Shown here in pieces: positions 16,575 to 25,726 of a stretch of DNA of 64,000 nucleotides. The stretch lies in the NCBI RefSeq assembly GCF_018502625.1, contig NZ_CP075566.1, forward strand, positions 2,547,001-2,611,000, read 5' to 3'. Below the pieces are notes generated by a model. The model was not told where the DNA came from, did no database searches, and saw only the letters and a program-made list of their open reading frames with translations. The DNA is from Pseudomonas hormoni (GTDB lineage Bacteria > Pseudomonadota > Gammaproteobacteria > Pseudomonadales > Pseudomonadaceae). Position numbers and translations under genes: made by a program. Each line of letters opens with the position of its first letter. Within the stretch, counting starts at the first letter, position 1.

Positions 16575-17333
16575 ATGAAATCCGTTTCCATCAGCGACAG
16601 CAGCCCGTCAGCGCAGGTCTGGAATAGCGCTCTTCAGCTGGACAATGTTCCGGTCATCAATACTCAGACCCTGGTCCCCGCTGGCGCGCGCGCCGTGGTG
16701 ATCGCGCCGCATCCCGGTGACGAAGTGGTGACCTGCGGCGGTCTGCTGCAATTACTCAGTGCCCTTGGCCATCCCCTTCAACTGATCTCGATCACCGACG
16801 GCAGCGCCAGTCATCCGGGGTCGCAGCAGTGGTCAGAGAAACGCCTCAGCGTGTTTCGCCCCCAGGAAAGCGTCGAAGCCTTGCGCCGGCTCGGATTGCC
16901 GATGCACAGCCTGAAGTGGATTCGCGGCGGTTTTACCGACAATGCCCTGGCCGAGCGCGAGCTTCAATTGACCCAGTTCATTGCCCGCTACCTGCGTCCT
17001 GGCGATGTGGTGTTCACCACCTGGTGCGAGGACGGCAATGTCGACCATGAAGCCGTCGCCCGCGCCAGCGCCAAAGCCGCGGCCTCGGTCGGCGCCGCGT
17101 TCAACGAAATGCCGGTCTGGGCCTGGCACTGGCCGTTGCGTGACAGTGGATTGATCCCCTGGCATCGCGCACGCAAGGTCCGTCTCGATACGTGGTCCGT
17201 CGCGCGCAAAAGCCACGCCACTCACGCTTACGCCAGCCAGCTCGACGGTGAACCGGCCATCGGTATCGCCCCGCTGCTGCCACCGGTGCTGCTTGAGTGG
17301 ATGCGGTTGCCGTACGAAATCGTATTCGTCTGA
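16575..17333 (+). CDS. Second PIG-L family protein with altered active site
   Basis: This 252-residue protein aligns without gaps over its visible blocks with the PIG-L protein at 14445 (for example VVIAPHP, GSASHPGS, RPQESVEALRRLGLP and FTTW at identical positions). It differs at two key places. HPDDE is HPGDE at 46-50, so the position of the presumed general base (Asp15 in MshB) is Gly48. GHCDH is GNVDH, so the position of His144 in MshB is Asn155. The zinc ligands His46, Asp49 and His158 remain. It is expected to bind metal but to be poor or inactive as a deacetylase. It lies 119 bases after the glycosyltransferase and is followed by a strong REP hairpin. Confidence 0.85.
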   Translation: MKSVSISDSSPSAQVWNSALQLDNVPVINTQTLVPAGARAVVIAPHPGDEVVTCGGLLQLLSALGHPLQLISITDGSASHPGSQQWSEKRLSVFRPQESVEALRRLGLPMHSLKWIRGGFTDNALAERELQLTQFIARYLRPGDVVFTTWCEDGNVDHEAVARASAKAAASVGAAFNEMPVWAWHWPLRDSGLIPWHRARKVRLDTWSVARKSHATHAYASQLDGEPAIGIAPLLPPVLLEWMRLPYEIVFV

Positions 17334-17340
17334 ACGACCC

Positions 17341-17448
17341 CAGCCCTCTGTAGGAGCGAAGCTTGCTCGCGAAGGCGGTGTGTCAGACAACATCAATGTT
17401 AAATGGCACACCGTCTTCGCGAGCAAGCTTCGCTCCTACAGAGGGCTG
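17341..17448. repeat. REP palindrome pair, family A, with extended perfect arms
   Basis: The left arm starts CAGCCCTCTGTAGGAGCGAA and the right arm ends with its complement TTCGCTCCTACAGAGGGCTG, giving more than 30 paired bases and continuing to an inner GGTGTG/CACACC pair. The outer CAGCCCTC/GAGGGCTG extension is not part of the usual REP core, so this copy has unusually long arms. It follows the second PIG-L gene by 7 bases and probably serves as a transcript-end hairpin. Confidence 0.9.
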
Positions 17449-17523
17449 GGGTTACATTCGAACTGAACTGCCCGCGCCGGTTTCAGTCGCATACATAAGC
17501 AACCCTGATTCAGAGGAGTGAAA

Positions 17524-18325
17524 GTGAGCGATGATTCCAAACGGCAATCCGTCGACTCGGTGCCATTGAACACGCCCCCGGCGATTCATCGACTTCGCGT
17601 GTTGACGGTCAACACCCACAAGGGCTTCACCGCGCTCAACCGACGCTTCATTCTCCCGGAACTGCGTGAGGCGGTACGCAGTACATCGGCGGACCTGGTG
17701 TTCCTGCAGGAAGTCGTCGGCGAACACGAGCGGCATTCTTCCCGTTTCAACAATTGGCCGCAGACCTCGCAATACGAGTTCCTGGCGGACAGCATGTGGA
17801 GCGATTTCGCCTACGGGCGCAACGCGGTTTACCCCAATGGCCACCACGGCAACGCACTGCTGTCGAAATACCCGATCCGCGAATACCGCAACCTCGACGT
17901 CTCGATCACCGGGCCCGAACGCCGCGGACTGTTGCATTGCGTGCTGGACGTCCCGGGCCACACCGAAGTCCATGCGATCTGCGTGGCACCTGAGTCTGCT
18001 GGAAAGCCATCGCCAGTTGCAGCTCGAATTACTCTGCCAACTGCTGGAGTCATTGCCCGACGATGCCCCGGTGATCATCGCCGGCGACTTCAACGACTGG
18101 CAGTTGCAAGGCAACACCGCCCTCGCCCGTCGTGACTACCTGCACGAAGCCTTCGAACGTCATCATGGTCGTCCGGCCAAAACCTATCCGGCGCGGTTTC
18201 CGTTGCTGCGCCTGGACCGGATCTATCTGCGCAATGCCAATAGTCACGAACCGCGGATACTGGGAAGCAAACCGTGGACTCATCTGTCTAATCATCTGCC
18301 GTTGGCGGTGGAAGTGCATTTGTAG
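17524..18325 (+). pseudogene. Endonuclease/exonuclease/phosphatase family gene, frameshifted
   Basis: The gene is split over two frames. From GTG at 17524 (AGAGGAG lies 5 bases before it) the first frame gives [32 protein letters not shown] and GNALLSKYP, the metal- and phosphate-binding start of the EEP superfamily. It is read to codon GTG 17983-17985. The continuation [30 protein letters not shown] and SNHLPLAVEV, which carries the catalytic Asp and His blocks, is in the frame that starts at 17987. One extra G in the GG at 17985-17986 explains the break. Unless it is a sequencing error, the product lacks its catalytic C-terminal half. Confidence 0.85.
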
Positions 18326-18743
18326 CGCTTCCTCACGCCCCCCTCATTTTCGTCAGCACTATTGACAGTAATATTTTGGAATTTTTATTGGCTATTCCGG
18401 CGGCCAGTCCTGCTCATGTACCGACTGTCGGCTGCTAAAACGCCTCTGGATCACGGCTTCCATGATGATTTTTCGTACAAACAAGAACTTAGATAAGCAC
18501 TGAAAAACAATTAGTTGCATTGGCTAAATAAGCTATACCACTCATCGTTCATTTTCTTGACGCGGAGCTTTGAGTCTTCTTAGCTTCACCGTACTACCCC
18601 CGGAAGTAACACCTGAGGCAAACCATCAGACACCCGTGAAAACGGGCGGGCGAAGGCTTGCCCCACTCCATTCGGTCGCCCCTCATTCGGGGTAGGAGAG
18701 ACGCCAGAGCGAGATTCCGCATGCGACTGCAAGGTAGACCTCC
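18326..18743. other. Non-coding AT-richer region and long leader before the autotransporter
   Basis: This 418-base region has no credible gene. Its left two thirds are clearly richer in A+T than the neighbours. A possible promoter for the downstream gene is TTAGTT (18511-18516), 17 bases, TATACC (18534-18539). This would give a leader of nearly 200 bases containing CCCGT-GAAA-ACGGG (18633-18646, a GNRA-type tetraloop hairpin) and CCCC-TCATTC-GGGG (18679-18692). The leader did not match any riboswitch consensus I could recall. Confidence 0.5.
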
Positions 18744-19811
18744 ATGAAAACTTCTTTCACCTCACAAGAGATCAAAGTCACTCTTTGCACTGTCTCGAGT
18801 TCACTCCTGCTGTGCTCATCCATGGAAGTGCAGGCCTCGCCTGCCGAGGAAGAAACAACCCCCTGGTATGACCAGGAGGTCCCGGTGCTTACCTTGCCCG
18901 CGCTCGCATCAACCTACCCCGGCCGCTTCAGCGCCAATCCTGATTTGCGAAGTTCACACCTGACGATCGAAGACGCTGCGCCTTCGGCCTGGGATCAGCT
19001 TTACGGACAGGCGTCGCGACAGGCTCTAACCGATTACCAGTCCCAGGGCTTCACGTTGCCTGGCGCCAATCAACTCAAAGGTCCGGCGATCCTGACGCTG
19101 CAAAGTGGCAGCGGCCATACCCAGCAGTTCGGTCTGATCGGCGGCACCAGTCAGTTCCAGAGTAACGGCAACGGCCTGCTGACCAGTCGCGCCCTCGCCG
19201 CCCCCAACACCGACACGCTTAACCTGCAAGGTCAGAGCCTCGGTGCCTACTACAGCTTGACCGGCCCCCAAGGCTGGCACGTGGATTTGACGGCCAGCGG
19301 AGGCCGGGTCAACGGCATCAGCCGCAGCGAACAAGGCGCCCGGCAAGTCACCGAAGGCAGCGCAGTCACCTTCTCGGTGGAAGGCGGCTTTCCGATTGGT
19401 CTGAGCGACAACTGGGTCGTTGAACCCCAGGCGCAGTTGATCAATCAGCGAATCACGCTGGACACGCCCTACGCAGGATCGGAAAATGCGTCGTCCAGCG
19501 ACCTGACCTCCTGGAGCGGCCGGGTCGGCGCGCGATTGAAAGGTAGTTACGACATCAACGGCCTCGCGGTTGAACCGTATGTGCGGACCAACTTGTGGCA
19601 CACGGTGTACACCGGCAATACAGTGACCCTCGATCAGGTCGACAAGATCAGCAGCAGCCGCTACTCATCAACCGTCGAAGTGGGGTTGGGGCTGGTGGCC
19701 AGAGTGACACCCGCCGTAAGTCTGTACTTCAGCGCCGATTACAGCAGTGATGTGGATGACAATGATTTGAATGGGTTGATTGGCAGTCTGGGTGTGCGGA
19801 TGCGGTGGTGA
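18744..19811 (+). CDS. Autotransporter beta-barrel protein with a very short passenger
   Basis: This 355-residue protein carries a C-terminal autotransporter outer-membrane barrel. The N-terminus (Lys-containing, then VSSSLLLCSSMEVQASPA) is a probable signal peptide cleaved after QAS. About 80 residues follow before the helix/linker block WDQLYGQASRQALTDY, and then the barrel from about residue 115 (TLQSGSGHTQQFGLIGG ... SLGAYYSLTGPQGWHVDL ... LGVRMRW), which ends in the typical alternating C-terminal strand with Trp. Classical autotransporters have passengers of several hundred residues, so this one has lost or never had one. It may act as a surface protein in its own right. It stands alone, with a REP pair downstream. 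Confidence 0.82.
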   Translation: MKTSFTSQEIKVTLCTVSSSLLLCSSMEVQASPAEEETTPWYDQEVPVLTLPALASTYPGRFSANPDLRSSHLTIEDAAPSAWDQLYGQASRQALTDYQSQGFTLPGANQLKGPAILTLQSGSGHTQQFGLIGGTSQFQSNGNGLLTSRALAAPNTDTLNLQGQSLGAYYSLTGPQGWHVDLTASGGRVNGISRSEQGARQVTEGSAVTFSVEGGFPIGLSDNWVVEPQAQLINQRITLDTPYAGSENASSSDLTSWSGRVGARLKGSYDINGLAVEPYVRTNLWHTVYTGNTVTLDQVDKISSSRYSSTVEVGLGLVARVTPAVSLYFSADYSSDVDDNDLNGLIGSLGVRMRW

Positions 19812-19850
19812 GCGTTTTGCCTTGAGAGATTCGGTGTCGGGTCGAACGTC

Positions 19851-19925
19851 TTCGCGAGCAAGCCCGCTCCCACATTGGCTCTGTGTACGACACGAATCTA
19901 ATGTGGGAGCGGGCTTGCTCGCGAA
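19851..19925. repeat. REP palindrome pair, family A
   Basis: Arms of 26 bases, starting TTCGCGAGCAAGCCCGCTCC and ending with the complement, enclose a short spacer. The pair lies between the convergent ends of the autotransporter gene and glgB and can act as a bidirectional hairpin. Confidence 0.9.
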
Positions 19926-19946
19926 TGGCAGCGCTTCGGTACTAGA

Positions 19947-22178
19947 TCAACCCTCCGGCCGCAACATCAACACCGCCAACGGCGGCAGATTCAGCACCAG
20001 CGACAACGCCTGGCCGTGGCTCGCCTCTTCTTCGGTAAACGCTCCGCCACTGTTCCCGTAATTCGACCCGGCATACATCGCCGCATCGCTATTGATCACT
20101 TCAGTCCACCGCCCGGCAAACGGCACGCCAATCCGATAGCCCTCACGCGGCACCGGCGTAAAGTTAGCCACCACCAACACCGGCCGCCCATCCTTGCTCC
20201 AGCGCATAAACGCGTAAACGCTGTTGATCGCGTCATCGCCAATCAACCACTGGAACCCCTGCGGCGCGTCGTCCTGGTCATGCAAGGCGGGCTCTTCGCG
20301 GTACAACCGGTTCAGGTCGCCGACGAGTTTCTGCACGCCTTTGTGTTCCGAATACTGCAGCAAGTACCAATCCAGTTGCTGATCGTGGTTCCACTCGCGC
20401 CACTGACCAAACTCGCACCCCATGAACAACAGTTTTTTGCCCGGATGCGCCCACATGAAGCTCAGGTACGCCCGCAGGTTGGCAAATTTCTGCCAGCGAT
20501 CACCGGGCATCTTGTCGATCAGCGAGTGTTTGCCGTGGACCACTTCGTCGTGGGAGATCGGCAGGATAAAGCGCTCGGACCAGGCATACACCAGACCGAA
20601 ACTCAGTTCGTTGTGGTGATGTGCGCGGTACACCGGGTCTTGCTGGATGTAGTGCAGCGAATCGTGCATCCAGCCCATGTTCCATTTGTAATCGAAACCC
20701 AGACCACCCTGTTGCGTGCCCTGGCTGACGCCGGGCCACGCCGTGGATTCTTCGGCGATTACCAGCGCGCCGGGTGCTTCCAGGTTGACCACGTCGTTGA
20801 GGTGGCGCAGGAAGTCGATCGCTTCAAGGTTTTCCCGACCGCCGTGACGGTTCGGCACCCACTCGCCGGCCTTGCGCGAGTAATCGCGGTACAGCATCGA
20901 CGCCACCGCATCGACGCGCAGGCCATCGACATGGAAATGCTTGAGCCAGTGCAGCCCCGAGGCCAGCATGTAGCCGTGCACTTCGGTGCGGCCGAGGTTG
21001 TAGATCAGCGTGTCCCAATCCTGGTGGAAGCCTTCCTGCGGGTTGTCGTATTCGTACAGCGCGGTGCCGTCGAATTGCGCCAGACCGTGGGTATCGGTCG
21101 GAAAATGCGCCGGGACCCAATCGAGAATGACGCCGATGTCGGCCAGGTGGCAGGCGTTGACGAACGCCGCGAAATCATCCGGCGAACCGTAACGGGCGCT
21201 CGGGGCAAACTGTGAGAGCAGTTGATAGCCCCACGAGCCGCCGAACGGGTGTTCCATGATTGGCATCAGTTCAATGTGGGTGAAACCCAGTTCCTTGACG
21301 TACGGAATCAACCGTTCGCCCAGCTCATGCCAGGTGTACTGGCGGGCCACTTCGCCCAGATCATCCAGCTCGCACTGCCAGGAGCCGGCGTGCAATTCGT
21401 AGATCGACAGCGGTGCACTGGGGTTTGAACGCTCGACCCGGGCCTGCATCCACTCGTGGTCCTGCCAGTCGATATTCAGCGGTGAAGCGACCTTCGACGC
21501 GGTGTCCGGCGGCAGCGCGGTGGCCAGCGCCATCGGATCGGCCTTGAGCGGCAAAATGCCGTGGGCACCGAGAATCTCGTACTTGTAGGCTTCCCCCGCT
21601 TGCATGCGCGGGATGAACAACTCCCAGACGCCGGTCGGGTGACGGAGGCGCATCGGGTGGCGACGGCCGTCCCAGTTATTGAAGTCACCAACCACCGACA
21701 CCCGTTTGGCATTCGGAGCCCACACGGCGAAACGCACGCCGTCGACACCGTCGACGTTTTTCAGCTGCGCACCCAGGCAACTGCTCAAGTCACGGTGATT
21801 GCCTTCGGCGAACAGGTACAAGTCCATTTCACCGAGCAACGGGCCGAAGCTGTAAGGGTCTTCGGAAACCTGTTCGCCGCCCGCCCAACGCGTGCGCAGC
21901 ACATACGGCTGCGCCCGATCGAAATGCCCGACAAACAGCCCGGGCGTTTCGGTGGCCTCAAGGCTGCCGAGTTCTTCCCCGGAATCCTTGGCCAACACCT
22001 GCACGCTCAATGCGTCAGGCAGATAAGCCCGAATGAACTGCCCACCGGCGTCGTCGCCATGGGGGCCGAGAATTGCAAAGGGGTCTTGATGCTGGGCGCG
22101 TACCAGCGCGTCGATGTCCCGCGATCTGGGCAGTAACGCCTCTTTAGCGTGACCCTGTTCCTTGTTCGAGAAACTCAT
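19947..22178 (-). CDS. glgB: 1,4-alpha-glucan branching enzyme GlgB (GH13)
   Basis: It makes alpha-1,6 branches in the alpha-glucan built by GlgE and GlgA. The 743 residues comprise an N-terminal N1 domain, a CBM48 module ([20 protein letters not shown]) and a GH13 barrel with [28 protein letters not shown] (nucleophile), [11 protein letters not shown] (acid) and [14 protein letters not shown]. The ATG is two bases from the treS stop, and its ribosome binding site (GGTGGAGAG) lies inside the last codons of treS, so the two are translationally coupled. It is the last gene of the glgE-treS-glgB operon. Confidence 0.96.
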   Translation of the reverse strand: MSFSNKEQGHAKEALLPRSRDIDALVRAQHQDPFAILGPHGDDAGGQFIRAYLPDALSVQVLAKDSGEELGSLEATETPGLFVGHFDRAQPYVLRTRWAGGEQVSEDPYSFGPLLGEMDLYLFAEGNHRDLSSCLGAQLKNVDGVDGVRFAVWAPNAKRVSVVGDFNNWDGRRHPMRLRHPTGVWELFIPRMQAGEAYKYEILGAHGILPLKADPMALATALPPDTASKVASPLNIDWQDHEWMQARVERSNPSAPLSIYELHAGSWQCELDDLGEVARQYTWHELGERLIPYVKELGFTHIELMPIMEHPFGGSWGYQLLSQFAPSARYGSPDDFAAFVNACHLADIGVILDWVPAHFPTDTHGLAQFDGTALYEYDNPQEGFHQDWDTLIYNLGRTEVHGYMLASGLHWLKHFHVDGLRVDAVASMLYRDYSRKAGEWVPNRHGGRENLEAIDFLRHLNDVVNLEAPGALVIAEESTAWPGVSQGTQQGGLGFDYKWNMGWMHDSLHYIQQDPVYRAHHHNELSFGLVYAWSERFILPISHDEVVHGKHSLIDKMPGDRWQKFANLRAYLSFMWAHPGKKLLFMGCEFGQWREWNHDQQLDWYLLQYSEHKGVQKLVGDLNRLYREEPALHDQDDAPQGFQWLIGDDAINSVYAFMRWSKDGRPVLVVANFTPVPREGYRIGVPFAGRWTEVINSDAAMYAGSNYGNSGGAFTEEEASHGQALSLVLNLPPLAVLMLRPEG

Positions 22179-22180
22179 GA

Positions 22181-25100
22181 CTACTCTCCACCAAGATCGG
22201 AAAAGGGTTTAAGCCCACTCAATAATCCATATAAACCGTGCAAAGGCACGGGCAACCAGGTGGGCCGATTTTCTGCTTCATAGGCCACCTCATACGCCGC
22301 TTTTTCCAGACCGAACAACGCCAGCGCGGCGTCCTCGCCTTCCGGATCTTGCCACGCATGAGCAAGACTAGCTGCCGCCAGCCGATAAGCGTCGACAAAT
22401 GCCTGTTTCGCCTCATTTAAATAGCGGTCCGAGACCCGCAGCCGTGCTGTCCGGGCATCGGCGGTGTTATCGACGTTGTGCACGTTGATCGCCATGGCCG
22501 CCGCGTAGTCGAACGAGCGCAAGACGCCGCTGACGTCCTTGTACGGGCTGTGCTTGCCGCGCCGTTCGGCCAGTGGCCGCGCCGGTTCACCTTCAAAGTC
22601 GATCAGGTAAGCGTCGCCCTTGATCACCAGCACTTGCCCCAGGTGCAAGTCGCCATGGACGCGAATGCGCAAACCACCGGTCGCCTTTTTGCCCAATTCC
22701 TGGACGTGACCGAGGATGGCTTTTTTGTTGTCCAGTAAACGAGTGACCAGGGTTTTGTCCGCCGGGTTCAGTTCGTTTTGATGCTGCTTGAGTAACTTCA
22801 GCGCGTGCTCCAGTTGCGCGGCGACATCCTTGGCCGAGGCCAGGGCATCTTTTTGCGTGGTGACTTGCGGAGCGAAGTCCGGATTGTCCGTCGGCGCTGC
22901 CAGCACCTGATGCATTTCCCCCAGACGCTGACCGAGCATGCCGGCGAAGTCACGCAGTTCGCCGAGGGCGTTGTAATGCTGTTCCTGCTCGGACATGGCA
23001 TCGGCGAGTTCGTCGCGCAGTGCCCGTTCGAGGTTGTTCTGCGTCCATTCCCACGCATCGCCCTGATTGCTCAGATAGCCTTGGGCGATCATCAGCAGGT
23101 TGTCTTCGCCCTTGGCATCGCGGCGGACCACCGCCCCCAGCAACGGCGAGATATTGGCGAAGCCTGCACCAGTCAGGTACGCGCTCATTTCCAGCTCCGG
23201 GTGCACGCCCGAGGCGACCTTGCGGATCAGTTTGAGCACCAGGCTGCTGCCGATCACCACCGAACTGTTGGACTGTTCGGCCGACAGGTAACGCACTTCC
23301 GATTCAGCCGTCAGGCCCAGCCTGGTCAGCTCGGCAGTCGGTTCGAAGCGAATCTCGCCGCCATCGGAAGGCAGCACGGTGTTGTCCTGCATGCCTTGCA
23401 AGACTGCGCGGATGAAGTGTTCAAGACTGAATGCATCGGTGATCAAACCCACCTGCGGACCGCGTCGCACCCGAGACAGCGCCAGTTGCTGCGGCAACGC
23501 GGGGCCCACCTGATCATCCGCAATGAAGCCGAACGGCAGCTGATAACGGCTGGTCTGGCCGCCGCTGGTGACTTCGATTTCACTCAGCAGCACTGGATGC
23601 AGCGCATCACCGAAACGCACGCCGTAGGCCAGGTTGACCTTGTCGATGGCCGCGTCCTTGCCGGCGAACCAGCGTCGGTTCTGCAGCCAGTTTGGCAGGA
23701 TGCCCTGCTCCAGCGTGCCGCGGGACGGCGTTTCGAGCAGTTCTTCCATACGTTTTTTCAGCACCAGAGTGGTGAAGTCCGGCAGGCTTTGCGCCGGTTC
23801 TACGTGCCAGCTAGGCATTTGATTCTCCGTTGCGAGTCCGAACCAGTAAAAACCGTAAGGCGCCAGGGTCAGGAGGAAATTCAACTGGCCGATCGGCGGG
23901 AACGCGTTACCGCCCAGCATCTCCACCGGCACCATGCCGACGTAGGCCGACAGGTCCAGTTCCGCCGCTTGCGCGCTACGGGACACGTTGGCCACGCACA
24001 GAATGATCTCGTGCTTGCCGTCAGCCCCGGTGAATTCTCGGGTATAGGCCAGAATCCGCCGGTTGCTCGGCGACAGCATTTTCAGCGTGCCGCGCCCGAA
24101 CGCCTTGGATTGCTTGCGCACGGCGAGCATGCGTCGGGTCCAGTTCAGCAGCGAATGCGGATCACCGGCCTGGGTTTCGACGTTGACCGACAGGTAACCG
24201 TATTGCGGGTCCATGATCGGCGGCAGCACCAGGCTGGCCGGATCGGCGCGGGAGAAGCCGCCGTTACGGTCGATCGACCATTGCATCGGCGTACGCACGC
24301 CATCGCGGTCACCGAGGTAGATGTTGTCGCCCATGCCGATTTCATCGCCGTAATACAGGGTCGGCGTGCCGGGCATCGACAGCAGCAGGCTGTTGAGCAA
24401 TTCCACACGGCGACGATCGCGCTCCATTAACGGTGCGAGACGGCGGCGAATCCCAAGGTTGATCCGCGCCCGACGGTCGGCCGCGTAGTAATTCCACAGG
24501 TAGTCTCGCTCCTTGTCGGTGACCATCTCCAGGGTCAGCTCATCGTGGTTGCGCAGGAAAATGGCCCACTGGCAATTGGCTGGAATCTCCGGGGTCTGAC
24601 GCAGAATGTCGGTGATCGGGAAGCGGTCTTCCTGGGCCAGCGCCATGTACATGCGCGGCATCAGCGGGAAGTGGAAGGCCATGTGGCATTCGTCGCCGTT
24701 GAGGCCTTTGGCGTCGGTGTCACCGAAGTACAACTGCGTATCTTCCGGCCATTGGTTGGCCTCGGCGAGCAGCATGCGGTCGGGGTAATTGGCATCGATT
24801 TCGGCACGGATCTGCTTGAGGACGTCATGGGTCTCGGGCAGGTTTTCGTTGTTGGTGCCGTCCCGTTCGATGAGGTACGGAATTGCATCCAGCCGCAAAC
24901 CGTCGATGCCCATGTCGAGCCAGTAGCGCATCACCGACAGCACGGCTTTCATGACTTGCGGGTTATCGAAATTCAGATCCGGCTGGTGCGAATAGAAACG
25001 GTGCCAGAAGTACTGGCCGGCGACCGGGTCCCAGGTCCAGTTGGATTTCTCGGTGTCGAGAAAGATGATGCGAGTGCCGTCGTATTTCTGATCGTCATCG

Positions 25101-25522
25101 GACCAGACGTAAAAGTCCCGCGCCGCCGAACCGGGCTTGGCTTTGCGCGCCCGCTGGAACCAGGCGTGCTGGTCCGAGGTGTGGTTGATGACCAGTTCGG
25201 TGATGACCCGCAAGCCACGTTTGTGGGCTTCTGAGATAAAGCGCCTGGCATCGGCCATGGTGCCGTAATCGGAATGCACGCCACGGTATTCGGCAATGTC
25301 GTAGCCGTCATCACGCCGTGGCGAGGGGTAGAACGGCAGGAGCCAGATGGTGTTGACACCGAGGTCGGCGATGTAATCGAGTTTGGCGATAAGACCGGGA
25401 AAGTCGCCGATCCCGTCGTTGTTGGAGTCGAAAAAAGACTTAACGTGAACCTGGTAGATCACTGCATCCTTGTAACAGAGCGGGTCCTTGATAAAGGTGG
25501 CAGCCTTGGGTTTCTTCGCCAT
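22181..25522 (-). CDS. treS: Trehalose synthase fused to maltokinase (TreS-Pep2)
   Basis: This 1113-residue bifunctional protein interconverts trehalose and maltose with its N-terminal GH13 domain (about 1-560: [62 protein letters not shown]). It then phosphorylates maltose to maltose-1-phosphate with its C-terminal kinase domain (about 620-1113: [14 protein letters not shown], catalytic block VHGDLHLGQ, metal block IDFEGEP). In actinobacteria these are usually two proteins; the fusion is common in proteobacteria. The ATG follows AGGAG by 7 bases. A REP pair separates it from the upstream glgE. Confidence 0.96.
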   Translation of the reverse strand: MAKKPKAATFIKDPLCYKDAVIYQVHVKSFFDSNNDGIGDFPGLIAKLDYIADLGVNTIWLLPFYPSPRRDDGYDIAEYRGVHSDYGTMADARRFISEAHKRGLRVITELVINHTSDQHAWFQRARKAKPGSAARDFYVWSDDDQKYDGTRIIFLDTEKSNWTWDPVAGQYFWHRFYSHQPDLNFDNPQVMKAVLSVMRYWLDMGIDGLRLDAIPYLIERDGTNNENLPETHDVLKQIRAEIDANYPDRMLLAEANQWPEDTQLYFGDTDAKGLNGDECHMAFHFPLMPRMYMALAQEDRFPITDILRQTPEIPANCQWAIFLRNHDELTLEMVTDKERDYLWNYYAADRRARINLGIRRRLAPLMERDRRRVELLNSLLLSMPGTPTLYYGDEIGMGDNIYLGDRDGVRTPMQWSIDRNGGFSRADPASLVLPPIMDPQYGYLSVNVETQAGDPHSLLNWTRRMLAVRKQSKAFGRGTLKMLSPSNRRILAYTREFTGADGKHEIILCVANVSRSAQAAELDLSAYVGMVPVEMLGGNAFPPIGQLNFLLTLAPYGFYWFGLATENQMPSWHVEPAQSLPDFTTLVLKKRMEELLETPSRGTLEQGILPNWLQNRRWFAGKDAAIDKVNLAYGVRFGDALHPVLLSEIEVTSGGQTSRYQLPFGFIADDQVGPALPQQLALSRVRRGPQVGLITDAFSLEHFIRAVLQGMQDNTVLPSDGGEIRFEPTAELTRLGLTAESEVRYLSAEQSNSSVVIGSSLVLKLIRKVASGVHPELEMSAYLTGAGFANISPLLGAVVRRDAKGEDNLLMIAQGYLSNQGDAWEWTQNNLERALRDELADAMSEQEQHYNALGELRDFAGMLGQRLGEMHQVLAAPTDNPDFAPQVTTQKDALASAKDVAAQLEHALKLLKQHQNELNPADKTLVTRLLDNKKAILGHVQELGKKATGGLRIRVHGDLHLGQVLVIKGDAYLIDFEGEPARPLAERRGKHSPYKDVSGVLRSFDYAAAMAINVHNVDNTADARTARLRVSDRYLNEAKQAFVDAYRLAAASLAHAWQDPEGEDAALALFGLEKAAYEVAYEAENRPTWLPVPLHGLYGLLSGLKPFSDLGGE

Positions 25523-25588
25523 TTGAAACTCCTGTTGAATTCAATAAAGCCACCCGCCGAAGCACACAGGCTGCCGAAGGAGGCTCTT

Positions 25589-25712
25589 TTGTGGCGAGGG
25601 AGCTTGCTCCCGCTGGGCTGCGAAGCGGCCCCTGCATTCGTTCTGATAAACCGCATCCACAGGATTTACGACTGCTTCGCAGCCGTGCGGGAGCAAGCTC
25701 CCTCGCCACAAG
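25589..25712. repeat. REP palindrome pair, family B, inside the glgE-treS-glgB operon
   Basis: Arms begin GTGGCGAGGGAGCTTGCTCC and end with its complement, with inner CTGCGAAGC and GCTTCGCAG blocks. It lies between glgE and treS, which are otherwise in one direction, and may cause differential mRNA stability or expression between them. Confidence 0.9.
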
Positions 25713-25726
25713 AGCGGGCAGTCTGT

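Noticed and set aside
18601..18743. Riboswitch (c-di-GMP or glycine type) in the leader of the autotransporter gene
   Set aside because: GGCAAACC and GGAGAG segments recall these classes, but the order and the second conserved blocks do not fit either consensus.
22805..24430. 541-codon frame on the plus strand opposite treS
   Set aside because: It is a GC-rich shadow of the treS-maltokinase gene; it has no ribosome binding site and no recognisable domain, and the opposite strand has unbroken family motifs.
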